Of a stretch of 60,061 nt of DNA, positions 16,252 to 25,149 are shown in pieces. Every line of letters begins with the position of its first letter. Within the stretch, counting starts at the first letter, position 1. The notes beneath the pieces are model-generated. The model made no database searches. It was given only the letters and a program-made list of their open reading frames with translations, and was not told where the DNA came from. This DNA comes from Pseudomonadota bacterium (lineage in GTDB: Bacteria > Pseudomonadota > Alphaproteobacteria > Rhizobiales > Xanthobacteraceae). The stretch spans positions 1-60,061 of the forward strand of contig JAEWIX010000065.1 in NCBI GenBank assembly GCA_023386885.1, written 5' to 3'. A program made the position numbers and the translations under genes.

Positions 16252-18668
16252 AATTCACCCTCTCCTGGCTGAAGGATCATCTCGAGACCGACGAGTCGCT
16301 CGAAAAACTCGCCGACAAGCTCACCATGATCGGGCTCGAGGTCGAGCACATCGAGAACAAGGCCGAGCAGTTGCGGCCGATCCGCATCGCGCGCGTCATC
16401 TCCGCCGTGCAGCATCCGAATGCGGATCGTCTGCGGGTGTGCATGGTCGACATCGGTGACGGCGGGGCGCCGGTGCAGGTGGTGTGCGGCGCGCCGAACG
16501 CGCGCGACGGCCTCGTCACCATCTTCGGCCCGCCCGGCACCTACATTCCCGGCAAGAACATCACGCTCAGCGTCGGCTCAATTCGCGGCGTCGAATCGCG
16601 TGGCATGTTGATCTCCGGCGCGGAGATCGAAATCTCCGACGACCACAGCGGCATCGTCGAACTGCCGGCGGATGCGCCGATCGGCACGTCTTACGTCGAA
16701 TGGGCGAAGCTCGGCGATCCGGTGATCGAGATCAACCTGACGCCGAACCGGCAGGACGCCACCGGCGTGCACGGCATCGCGCGCGATCTCGCCGCCGCCG
16801 ACATGGGCAAGCTGAAGGACCCTGGCATCAAACCGATCAAGGGCGAATTCCCCTGCCCGGTACAAGTCAGCGTCGAAGACGCGACGCTGTGCCCCGGCTT
16901 CGCGCTGCGCCTCGTGCGCGGCGTCAAGAACGGCCCGTCGCCGGAATGGCTGCAACAGCGCCTGACCGCGATCGGACTGCGCCCGATCAACGCGCTGGTC
17001 GACATCACCAACTTCATGACCTACGACCGCGCGCGGCCGCTGCATGTGTTCGACGCCAAGAAGGTGAAGGGCAACCTCACCGTGCGCCCCGCGCGCGATG
17101 GCGAGGAACTGCTGGCGCTCGACGGCAAGACCTACAAGCTCGATGATAGTATCTGCGTCATCGCCGACGATCACGGTGTCGAATCGCTCGCCGGCATCAT
17201 GGGCGGCGAGGCGTCCGGCTGCGATGAAAACACCACCGACGTGCTGATCGAATCGGCGCTGTGGAACGAGATCAACATCGCGCAGACCGGCCGCAAGCTC
17301 GGCATCAATTCCGACGCGCGCTATCGCTTCGAGCGCGGCGTCGATCCCGCTTTCATGGTGCCGGGGCTCGAACTCGCGACCAAGATGGTGATGGATCTGT
17401 GCGGCGGCACGCCGTCCGACAACGTCGTGGTCGGCAAGGCCTTCCCCGACGATCGCGTCATCGACTATCCGCTGTCCGAACTGAAGCGCCTCGCCGGCAT
17501 CGAGGTGCCGCTGCCGGAAGCACGCGGCATTTTGCAACGGCTCGGCTTCATGGTGGCGGGCAACGGCCCGGTGGTGAAGGTCGCGGTGCCGTCATGGCGC
17601 ACCGACGTGCACGGCAAGGCCGACATCGTCGAGGAGATCGTGCGCATCGTCGGCGTCGACAAGGTGCCGATGACGCCGTTCCCGCGCGGCGACAATCCGC
17701 GCAAGCCGGTGCTCACCACCTTGCAATCGCGCACCCGCCGCGCCAAGCGCGCGCTCGCCGCGCGCGGCATGGTGGAGGCGGTGACGTGGTCGTTCATCGC
17801 AAAGCCGCACGCCGAACTGTTCGGCGGTGGCAGCGCGGCGCTGTCGCTCGCCAATCCGATTGCCGCCGATCTCTCCGACATGCGGCCCTCGCTGCTGCCC
17901 GGTTTGATTGCGGCGGCGCAGGCCAATCACGATCGCGGCTCCGACGACGTCGCGCTGTTCGAAGTCGGGCAGATCTTCAAGGGCGACCGCCCGCAGGATC
18001 AATTCACCGCCGCAAGCGGCGTGCGGCGCGGCTTCGCGTCGTCGCAGGGCCTGGGCCGAAGCTGGACCGGCGCGGCGCAGGCCAGCGCGTTCGACGCCAA
18101 GGCCGACGCCTTCGCAGTGCTGGCCGCGGCCGGCGCCTCCGTGCAGGCGTTGCAGATCGCGTCCGCGAGCGGCGACAAGTTTCCCGCGTGGCTGCATCCC
18201 GGCCGTTCCGCCGCGATCCAGATGGGGCCGCAGAACGTGCTCGGCTATTTCGGCGAGTTGCATCCCCGCGCGCTGGAAGCGCTCCGTGCCGACGGCCCGG
18301 TGATGGCGTTCGAGGTGATCCTCGACCGCATTCCGGAGGGCAAGGCCAAGGCGACCCGCGCCAAGCCGCAACTCGATCTGCCGGCGTTCCATCCGGTCGA
18401 GCGCGACTTCGCCTTCATCGTCGCCCGCGACGTGAAAGCGGCTGACATCGTCCGCGCCGCGCAGGCCGGCGACAAGAAGCTCGTCACGAATGTCACGGTG
18501 TTCGACGTCTATGAGGGCAAAGGCATCGACCCCGACAAGAAGTCGGTGGCGATCGCCGTGACGATCCAGCCGCGTGAGAAGACCCTGACCGATCAGGAAA
18601 TCGACGCCATCGCCGCGAAGATCGTTGCGGAGGTGACGAAAAAGACCGGCGGCACGTTGCGGGGGTAG
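16248..18668 (+). CDS. pheT: phenylalanine--tRNA ligase beta subunit
   Basis: PheT carries tRNA binding and editing functions. The 806 residues include an N-terminal tRNA-binding/EMAP-like domain (VISAVQHPNADRLRVCMVD, VVCGAPNAR), the B3/B4 editing domain, B5, and a C-terminal FDX-ACB anticodon domain (FHPVERDFAFIV). The start is a GTG inside GTGA overlapping the pheS stop, with GGGAGGA about eight bases upstream. The longer open frame reaching back to 15861 lies inside pheS and is not coding. Confidence 0.98.
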   Translation: MKFTLSWLKDHLETDESLEKLADKLTMIGLEVEHIENKAEQLRPIRIARVISAVQHPNADRLRVCMVDIGDGGAPVQVVCGAPNARDGLVTIFGPPGTYIPGKNITLSVGSIRGVESRGMLISGAEIEISDDHSGIVELPADAPIGTSYVEWAKLGDPVIEINLTPNRQDATGVHGIARDLAAADMGKLKDPGIKPIKGEFPCPVQVSVEDATLCPGFALRLVRGVKNGPSPEWLQQRLTAIGLRPINALVDITNFMTYDRARPLHVFDAKKVKGNLTVRPARDGEELLALDGKTYKLDDSICVIADDHGVESLAGIMGGEASGCDENTTDVLIESALWNEINIAQTGRKLGINSDARYRFERGVDPAFMVPGLELATKMVMDLCGGTPSDNVVVGKAFPDDRVIDYPLSELKRLAGIEVPLPEARGILQRLGFMVAGNGPVVKVAVPSWRTDVHGKADIVEEIVRIVGVDKVPMTPFPRGDNPRKPVLTTLQSRTRRAKRALAARGMVEAVTWSFIAKPHAELFGGGSAALSLANPIAADLSDMRPSLLPGLIAAAQANHDRGSDDVALFEVGQIFKGDRPQDQFTAASGVRRGFASSQGLGRSWTGAAQASAFDAKADAFAVLAAAGASVQALQIASASGDKFPAWLHPGRSAAIQMGPQNVLGYFGELHPRALEALRADGPVMAFEVILDRIPEGKAKATRAKPQLDLPAFHPVERDFAFIVARDVKAADIVRAAQAGDKKLVTNVTVFDVYEGKGIDPDKKSVAIAVTIQPREKTLTDQEIDAIAAKIVAEVTKKTGGTLRG

Positions 18669-18693
18669 CACCGCAAATTCAAGAGACGTCTTT

Positions 18694-18801
18694 CCGTCAC
18701 CCTGAGGTGCAAGGCACTCTCGCGCCGAGCCCCGAAGGGCGACGGCGTGTGTGACGCATCCTTCGAGGCTCGGGCTGCGCCCTCGCACCTCAGGATGACG
18801 G
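18694..18801. repeat. palindromic intergenic repeat, family C
   Basis: The outer arms CCGTCACCCTGAGGTGC (18694-18710) and GCACCTCAGGATGACGG (18785-18801) pair with one mismatch. Inner GC-rich arms (CGAGCCCCGAAGG and CCTTCGAGGCTCGGG) pair as well, giving a long imperfect hairpin. It sits between the convergent pheT and serine hydrolase genes. A half-copy (GCGTCATCCCGAGGTGC, about 22361-22377) lies between the metallo-hydrolase and amine oxidase genes. Confidence 0.8.
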
Positions 18802-18816
18802 TCGCATTTGCCCGCC

Positions 18817-20412
18817 TCACTCCCGTCGAAACACACCCTTGGCGAGATCGCTGGCGAAGTATTCGACCTGCAACGACTTCGCCTTGCCGCGCTGGCGGTT
18901 GAACGTCACCGTCGAGACGGAGCCGGCCGGCGCGTCCTCGCCCTGCAGATCGATGACGAACGTATCGCCGTCCCAATGCCGCAGCGGAAACACCTTGCCG
19001 GCCTCGTTGCCGAGCAACAGCAGCAGCTTGCCTTCCTTGCGCACCACCACCGCGTCGCCATAGTACTTGTTGACGTAAGTGCCCTTGTAGAGTTCGGCGG
19101 CGGCCTGCGCCTTCGGCTTGGTTGGCGGCGTCTTGCCGACCAGCGATCCGAACGGCTTGAACATCGGCGCGAAACGCGGAGCGTAACCTGCATACCAGTC
19201 GCGCGTCACAATGCCGAACTGCGCCAGATCGGAAAATTCCGCGCACAGCGTTTCGACCGCGCCGATCGGCGCGGCGTTGGACAGCACGACGATGCCGAGA
19301 TCGAGCGAAGGAATCATCGTCACGCAGGTCGCGGCACCGAGCAGGAACGCGCCGGAATGCGACAGCACCACGCGACCCGACGGCGCGACGCCGACATTCA
19401 TGCCGTAGCCGTAAAAGCCGGCGCGCTCGCTGGCATCACTGGGCGGCGCGGAGATCATCTGCGGGCTCAGCGCCTGAAGCAGCGCCGCCTTGTCGATCAG
19501 CGGCTTGCCGTCATGCGCGCCGTTCGCCAGCACCATCGCCATCCACTTCGCCATGTCGTTGGCAGACGACGAGACGCCGCCGGCCGGTGACTGCTCGTCC
19601 GGATCGCGCTGGTAGCGCGGCTGAAAACCGCCATCGACCTTGGCGTGATTGACCGCGTGATTGTCGCGATTGCTGAAATCCGCGTAGCGCGAACTGGTGC
19701 GGTTCATACCGAGCGGCAGATAGAGCGCGCGGTCCGACAGCGTCGCCCAGTCGAGTTGCGAGGCCACCGCCACCGCTTCCGCCGCCGTGGTCAGGCCGAA
19801 ATTGGTATAGGCATAGCTCGCGCGTAACGGCGCCAGCGGCAGATAGCGCAGCCGCTTCAACACGTCCGCGCGCGGATAATCGATATATTCGAGATCGTCG
19901 CCGGCGTGATCCGGTAAGCCAGAGCGATGCGCATAGAGATCGCCGATGGTCACCATGCGGCCGACCGCCTTGTCGGAGAGCGCGAACCCCCGCAGATATT
20001 TGACGACCGGATCGTCCCACTTCACCACGCCCTTGCCGACCTGCGCCGCGACGACGCTGGCGCCGACCGGCTTCGACAACGAGGCGAGTTGAAACACGGT
20101 GTCGGCATCGACGGCCGCACTTTCACCCAGCTTGCGCACGCCAAAACCCTTGGCGTAGACGGCCTTGCCGCCGCGCACCACCGCAACCGACATGCCGGGA
20201 ATGCCCGACTTCTTCATGATCGCGGCCGCAAGCGCGTCGAGCTTGTTCACCGCCGCATCGATCTGCGCCGGCGGCGCTGGCACCGCGACCGCCTGCGACG
20301 GCGGCAGTTTCGCGTCGATCGCGAGGTCGAAAGCGCGCGCATGATCTGGCTGCGTGACGCAGAGCGCCGCCGCCAGCAGCGTCGCGGACGGCAGATGGAA
20401 GCGGAACGACAT
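18817..20412 (-). CDS. exported beta-lactamase-fold serine hydrolase
   Basis: The 531-residue protein has a signal peptide (MSFRFHLPSATLLAAALCVT, cleaved near HARA). Its class C penicillin-binding-like active site has S111-L-S-K114, Y202-T-N204 and H352-S-G354 in place of KTG. A C-terminal beta-domain of about 100 residues follows a Lys/Pro linker (PTKPKAQAAAELYKG). Relatives include D-aminopeptidases, esterases and D,D-peptidases, so a periplasmic hydrolase is likely but the substrate is open. The frame extends to 20838, but that part overlaps the divergent TSUP gene; the signal peptide fixes the start at 20412. Confidence 0.9.
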   Translation of the reverse strand: MSFRFHLPSATLLAAALCVTQPDHARAFDLAIDAKLPPSQAVAVPAPPAQIDAAVNKLDALAAAIMKKSGIPGMSVAVVRGGKAVYAKGFGVRKLGESAAVDADTVFQLASLSKPVGASVVAAQVGKGVVKWDDPVVKYLRGFALSDKAVGRMVTIGDLYAHRSGLPDHAGDDLEYIDYPRADVLKRLRYLPLAPLRASYAYTNFGLTTAAEAVAVASQLDWATLSDRALYLPLGMNRTSSRYADFSNRDNHAVNHAKVDGGFQPRYQRDPDEQSPAGGVSSSANDMAKWMAMVLANGAHDGKPLIDKAALLQALSPQMISAPPSDASERAGFYGYGMNVGVAPSGRVVLSHSGAFLLGAATCVTMIPSLDLGIVVLSNAAPIGAVETLCAEFSDLAQFGIVTRDWYAGYAPRFAPMFKPFGSLVGKTPPTKPKAQAAAELYKGTYVNKYYGDAVVVRKEGKLLLLLGNEAGKVFPLRHWDGDTFVIDLQGEDAPAGSVSTVTFNRQRGKAKSLQVEYFASDLAKGVFRRE

Positions 20413-20460
20413 GCGCGTGAACCTCGTCTGGAAATCGATTGCGACCGCCGCGGACAGTAG

Positions 20461-20508
20461 AGCATGATGCGGAAACGTGTGAAGCGATTTTCGGAATGGC
20501 TTCATGCC
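20461..20508. repeat. short dispersed intergenic repeat, family A copy 2 (diverged)
   Basis: The segment starting AGCATGATGCGGAAACGTGT and ending GGCTTCATGCC has inverted ATGATGC/TTCATGC-like ends. Its complement matches the element at 1-52 in the CGGAAAA, CGCT-CACAC and ATCATG blocks. It lies in the divergent gap between the serine hydrolase and TSUP genes. Confidence 0.5.
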
Positions 20509-20554
20509 TTCCGTCGATCTCTTCCCTCCACGCAAGGTCCATCGCGAGCGGCGC

Positions 20555-21319
20555 ATGATCCTCCCCGGTCTGGACGGCTTCAGCTTCGCGGCACTCGCCG
20601 TGCTCGTCGTCACCGCGTTTATCGCCGGGCTGGCGCGCGGCTTCTCCGGCTTCGGTTCGGCGCTGATCTTCATGCCACTTGCAAGCGCGGCGATCGGCGC
20701 GCAGGTCGCGTCGCCTCTGTTGCTGATTGTCGAGATGATCGCCGCCGCCAGCCTGGTGCCGGGTGCGGCGCGCATCGCCAATCGCAGCGAGGTAACGCTG
20801 ATGGCGATCGGCTCGCTGGTCGGCGTGCCGCTCGGCACGCTGGTGCTGCTGTACGCCGATCCGCTCGCGGTGCGCTGGATGATCGTCGCGCTGATCGTGC
20901 CGCTGCTGATCCTGATGATGGCGGGGTGGCGCTATCCGCGCCCACCCACGCGCCCCGTCACCACGATGGTCGGCGCGGTGGCCGGCTTCTTCGGCGGCGT
21001 AGCGCAGGTCGGCGGCCCGCCGGTGGTGCTGTACTGGCTGCGCGACGCGACGACAGCGGCGGTGACGCGCGCCAGCCTCATCCTCTATTTCGCCGTATCG
21101 GACTTCATCATCCTCGCGAGCTATCTGTGGGGCGGGCTGTTCACGCGCACGGTGATCGACCTCGCGCTCGTCGCCGGGCCGGTGTTCGGCGTCGGGCTGT
21201 GGATCGGCTCGCACATGTTCGGCCTCGCCAGCGACTTAACGTTCCGCCGCGTCTGCTACGCGCTGATCGCCGCCTCCGCGCTCATCAGCCTGCCGCTGTT
21301 CGATGGGCTCTTGCGCTGA
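20555..21319 (+). CDS. TSUP-family permease (TauE/SafE-like)
   Basis: A 254-residue inner-membrane protein with about eight hydrophobic segments. It contains the paired TSUP features LARGFSGFGSALIFMPL in the first half and GAVAGFFGGVAQVGGPPVVLY in the second. TSUP permeases export sulfite, sulfoacetate or other organosulfur anions, or take up carboxylates; nothing here fixes the substrate. The start MILPGLDG is preferred over an upstream in-frame ATG at 20504 that overlaps the repeat. The next gene, an exported metallo-hydrolase, starts 70 bp later on the same strand. Confidence 0.9.
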   Translation: MILPGLDGFSFAALAVLVVTAFIAGLARGFSGFGSALIFMPLASAAIGAQVASPLLLIVEMIAAASLVPGAARIANRSEVTLMAIGSLVGVPLGTLVLLYADPLAVRWMIVALIVPLLILMMAGWRYPRPPTRPVTTMVGAVAGFFGGVAQVGGPPVVLYWLRDATTAAVTRASLILYFAVSDFIILASYLWGGLFTRTVIDLALVAGPVFGVGLWIGSHMFGLASDLTFRRVCYALIAASALISLPLFDGLLR

Positions 21320-21389
21320 CGATCGTAACTTGCGTCGCCGGTGCATGCGGGACTAGCCTCGCTGATCCGCGTTCGACAGGAGGCTCCCC

Positions 21390-22352
21390 ATGCTGCATCG
21401 CCGCGATCTGTTGAAACTGTCCGCACTCGGCGGTCTTGCGTCATTGACGCGAATGCCCGGCGCGCTGGCGCAATCGGCCGCGAAGGCGCCGCGCACGCGC
21501 ATCGTGTTCCTAGGCACCAAGGGCGGGCCGCGCATCGGGCTCGGCCGTTCCAATCCCGCCAACCTGGTCATGGTCAACGACACGCCGATCGTGCTCGATT
21601 GCGGCGCGGGCGTCAGTCACCAACTGGTCGCAGCGAAGGTGCCGCTGCAATCGATCAAGTACATTCTGCTGAGCCACCTGCATTCCGATCACGATCTCGA
21701 TTACGGCAACCTCGCCTATAACGCATGGGCCACCGGCCTGAAGACGCCGATCCACGCGTTCGGCCCCAAGGGCACCGAGGCGATGACGAAAGCCTATTGG
21801 GAGGTGAACAAGTTCGATATCGAGACGCGCATCGCCGACGAAGGTCGTCCCGATCTGCGCAAGCTCTTGATCGCGAAAGACATCGACGCCGACGGCGTGG
21901 TGCTGAAGACCGACGACGTCACGGTCACCGCGTTCCGCACGCCGCATCCGCCGATCACGGACAACTTCGCCTACAAGTTCGAGACGCCGGACGGCACCGT
22001 CGTGTTCTCCAGCGATACCGCCTACAATCCGAAGCTCGCGGAATTCGCCAAGGGCGCCGACGTCCTGGTGCATGAGGCGCTTTATGTGCCCGGCATCGAA
22101 GGCATCATGAAGAAGGTCACCAACGGCGCGACGCTCAGGAAACATTTGCTGGCGAGTCATACCACGACGGAAGACATCGGCCGCATCGCCGCCATCGCGA
22201 AGCCGAAACTGCTGGTACTCAGCCATCTCGTTCCGGGCGACAACGACTCGATCACCGACGAGCAGTGGCTCACCGACGTGAAGAAGAACTTCTCGGGCAA
22301 AGCCATCGTCGCGAAAGACCTGATGGAAGTGACGCTGCCGCTGCCGGTGTAG
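21390..22352 (+). CDS. Tat-exported MBL-fold metallo-hydrolase
   Basis: The 320-residue protein begins with a Tat-like leader (HRRDLLKLSALGG, cleavage near ALAQS), so it probably folds in the cytoplasm and acts in the periplasm. The metal site HLHSDHD (H96, H98, D100, H101) is of the metallo-beta-lactamase type, and further ligands may be FSSDTAYNP and LSHLVPGDN. The overall pattern resembles RNase Z-like or arylsulfatase-like family members. The substrate is unknown. It follows the TSUP permease and may be co-expressed. Confidence 0.9.
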   Translation: MLHRRDLLKLSALGGLASLTRMPGALAQSAAKAPRTRIVFLGTKGGPRIGLGRSNPANLVMVNDTPIVLDCGAGVSHQLVAAKVPLQSIKYILLSHLHSDHDLDYGNLAYNAWATGLKTPIHAFGPKGTEAMTKAYWEVNKFDIETRIADEGRPDLRKLLIAKDIDADGVVLKTDDVTVTAFRTPHPPITDNFAYKFETPDGTVVFSSDTAYNPKLAEFAKGADVLVHEALYVPGIEGIMKKVTNGATLRKHLLASHTTTEDIGRIAAIAKPKLLVLSHLVPGDNDSITDEQWLTDVKKNFSGKAIVAKDLMEVTLPLPV

Positions 22353-22395
22353 ATACGACGGCGTCATCCCGAGGTGCATTCCGAATAGCACGCCG

Positions 22396-23778
22396 TCAAT
22401 GCGCGCGCCGCTTCCTGCTGCGCGCCTTCTTCTTCTGTGGCGGCGGCAGCTTGACCGGGCCGATCTTCTTCAGTGCCGCATCGGCGGCGTGCTCGCCGCT
22501 CTCCCATGCACCATCGACGGTGCCATACAATGTCTCGTGCGTGGCTTCGCCGGCAACGAAGACGCTGCCGAACGGCTCGCCAAGAAGTTTGCGCGCACCG
22601 GCCGCGCCAGGCGCCGCCGCCGACATCGCGCCGCCGATCAAAGCGTCGGCGTTCCAGCGCGTAGCGAAGCTGCGCTCCACCTTCGCCACCGCATCGCTGC
22701 CGAACAGACCGCCGAGCCATTCGCGCGCGAACGCCACCATGGCGTCTTCGCCCTGCGCCGACAGATCCGCGCCGAATTGTCCCGCGACATCGACGGTGCA
22801 CAGCGACGAGCCGCCGATGTTGGCGACCAGCAGCGCGGTGCGCGCATCCTTGCTGCGCTCGATCAGGTTTTCGTCACGGCCAAGCCCGAGCGGATTGCCC
22901 GGCAATTGCAGCGCGATGCGATCGTAGCTGCCGAGATCCAGGCTGGACGCCGCATCGAGCTGCCGCTTCGGCAGGTCCGGCGCGAAGGCGATGCGGCCCG
23001 CCGTCAGCACATGCGTGGACACGGTGACGATGGCCGCGCGTGCCGTGATCTTTCCAACCGGCGTATCCACCGCGACATCGCGATTGCTCCACGCCACGCG
23101 CGTCGCCGGCGTGCCGAGCGCGACGGGAACGCCTTCACCGAGCCTTGTCAGCAGCGCTCCCAGGCCTTGCCGACAGACGATGGCGGCGCTGCGTTCCTGC
23201 ATGCGCGCACGATCCACCGCCGAGAGATTGCGCAGATCCTTGCCGGTCACGCTCGCGCCGAGCACGAATTCCACCGTCGACGCCCAGTCGCCGAGATCGT
23301 TCGGCAGCGCGGAAGCGCAAGCGACATCGGCCTTGCCGCGCGAGGCCTCGTCGATGGCGCGATTGGCGCGCACCAGCGCCGTGAGAAAATCCTCCGCTTC
23401 GCCTGCGCGCGCGTTGCGCCGGCCGATGCGAATCTTCTGGCCCGTCGTCACCGGTGCGATGTCGATGCCGCTCGCGCGCGCCAGCTTCACCAGCGGATTG
23501 CTGTCGGGACTGTAGAGCGCGCGCGCGCCGCGATCGAACGGCACACCGAACAGCGCGGGATCGGTCCGGCAGCGCCCGCCGATTCGTGTCGAAGCCTCGA
23601 TCACCATGACGCTGCGCCCGGCGGCCTTGATCCGCCGCGCCGCCGCAAGACCCGCCGCGCCGGCGCCGATCACGACAATGTCAACCTCGCGCGGCAGCGG
23701 CGCGGCCATGATGCGCGACAAGGGCAGCGCGGCGAATGCCAAAGGAGCCGTCAACACTGTGCGCCGCGAGATCGTCAT
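22396..23778 (-). CDS. Tat-exported flavin amine oxidase
   Basis: The 460-residue FAD-dependent oxidase has a Tat-type leader (SRRTVLTAPLAFAALPL). The dinucleotide motif VIGAGAAGLAAARR is followed by the GG motif RIGGRCRTD. A C-terminal FAD-contact segment reads FVAGEATHETLYGTVDGAWE, the monoamine oxidase pattern. It ends in a basic tail (KKKARSRKRR). It probably oxidises an amine in the periplasm; the substrate is unknown. An in-frame extension to 23889 is rejected because of the leader. It is convergent with the metallo-hydrolase gene. Confidence 0.9.
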   Translation of the reverse strand: MTISRRTVLTAPLAFAALPLSRIMAAPLPREVDIVVIGAGAAGLAAARRIKAAGRSVMVIEASTRIGGRCRTDPALFGVPFDRGARALYSPDSNPLVKLARASGIDIAPVTTGQKIRIGRRNARAGEAEDFLTALVRANRAIDEASRGKADVACASALPNDLGDWASTVEFVLGASVTGKDLRNLSAVDRARMQERSAAIVCRQGLGALLTRLGEGVPVALGTPATRVAWSNRDVAVDTPVGKITARAAIVTVSTHVLTAGRIAFAPDLPKRQLDAASSLDLGSYDRIALQLPGNPLGLGRDENLIERSKDARTALLVANIGGSSLCTVDVAGQFGADLSAQGEDAMVAFAREWLGGLFGSDAVAKVERSFATRWNADALIGGAMSAAAPGAAGARKLLGEPFGSVFVAGEATHETLYGTVDGAWESGEHAADAALKKIGPVKLPPPQKKKARSRKRRAH

Positions 23779-23997
23779 GTCTGCTTTTCTGAATCGGAGC
23801 TTTTCTAATGTCGTAGTTGCCGAAACCTGAACGATTTTCGGGAACGCATTGATAAGTTGCCGCATCCATGGCTGTGCGGCAACCATCATGGTGAATCAAT
23901 CGTGATTCCGCCGGCACGAGCATGAACCAAATTGCAATGGCTTGCGTCCATGCTTGAGTGACGAAAGCGGTCAGAACGAACCGCGCGGGAGAACCTC

Positions 23998-24903
23998 ATG
24001 GGCTTCGTGCTCGATGCTGTCGGCAAACTGATTGCCGGCTACCTCCAGAAAGAGGTACCGGGCTATGAGCCCTTTATGCCGAGCGATCCCGAGCGGCTGC
24101 GCGACATCGTCATGCCCGGCGACGTGCTGCTGGTCGAGGGCAACAACCGCATCTCCGGCATCATCAAGTATCTGACGCAATCCACATGGTCACACGCCGC
24201 GCTCTATGTCGGGCCGATCGACGGCGCCAGCGAGCCTGACGGCGAACCGCATGTGCTGATCGAAGCCAATGTCGGCGAGGGCGTCACCTCGGCGCCGCTG
24301 TCGAAATATTTTCCGTATCACACGCGGGTCTGCCGCCCGGTCGGCCTGTCGTATGAGGACCGCACCACGGTCTGCCGCTACGCCATCAACCGCATCGGCT
24401 TCGGCTACGACACCAAGAACATTGTCGATCTGGCGCGCTATCTTTTCCCGCTGCCGATTCCGCAGCGCTTTCGACGCCGCATGATCGCGCTCGGCTCCGG
24501 CGATCCGACCAAGATCATCTGCTCGGCGCTGATCGCGCAGGCGTTCGGCGCGGTGCGCTATCCGATCCTGCCGAAGATCACCCGCACCAGGAGTCGGCAG
24601 GCGCGGCGCGAGATCCTGCACATCCGCGACTCCTCGCTCTACATGCCGCGCGACTTCGACATCTCCCCTTACTTCGACGTCGTGAAGCCGACCATCGAAC
24701 TCGGCTTCGACTACACCGCACTGCATTGGGCCGACCGGCAGAAACCGCTCGCGGAGGTAGCGGGCGCCCTCGATCCCTTTCCAGGGGCTTCTGGGGGACT
24801 CGAAGGGGTCGTGGAAACGCCGCCGCTCGTTCCTGAAGCGGCTGGCGCGACGGCGTCGCTCGCGACTGCTGAAGAAGTGAGCGCTTGGGCGACCGCATAC
24901 TGA
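23998..24903 (+). CDS. YiiX/YebB-like permuted NlpC/P60 cysteine hydrolase
   Basis: The 301-residue protein shows the permuted papain-like order: His first in STWSHAALYVG (H66), an acidic residue in VLIEANVGEG (E89), then Cys in KIICSALIAQ (C175). Such enzymes cleave peptide or lipid amide bonds. The last 50 residues are Ala/Pro/Val-rich and probably disordered. No signal peptide is evident. It stands alone: 219 bp upstream and 246 bp downstream have no gene I can support. Confidence 0.85.
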   Translation: MGFVLDAVGKLIAGYLQKEVPGYEPFMPSDPERLRDIVMPGDVLLVEGNNRISGIIKYLTQSTWSHAALYVGPIDGASEPDGEPHVLIEANVGEGVTSAPLSKYFPYHTRVCRPVGLSYEDRTTVCRYAINRIGFGYDTKNIVDLARYLFPLPIPQRFRRRMIALGSGDPTKIICSALIAQAFGAVRYPILPKITRTRSRQARREILHIRDSSLYMPRDFDISPYFDVVKPTIELGFDYTALHWADRQKPLAEVAGALDPFPGASGGLEGVVETPPLVPEAAGATASLATAEEVSAWATAY

Positions 24904-25149
24904 GCCATTCCCCTTCGATCAGGCACCTAAGCTTTCAAGCGCTGGGCTCCGGCGTCCCTGACGCCGGACTGCGCGAAATTGTCGCAGTCTGCATATTTTC
25001 CAACCAAGGTTCGTTTGAAAAATAGGCAGCAGTCTTATAGACAAAGCGCGTTAGCGTCGGATCGCGTGGAGCCTCTCGGACCCCTGTTGCAAGCGGGACA
25101 GGCTGTGCCTTCGGCCTGCTTCAACCATAACGCGTGCTGGGGGTGTTTC

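Noticed and set aside
20413..20838. N-terminal extension of the serine hydrolase
   Set aside because: It overlaps the divergent TSUP gene and would place a signal peptide in the middle of the protein.
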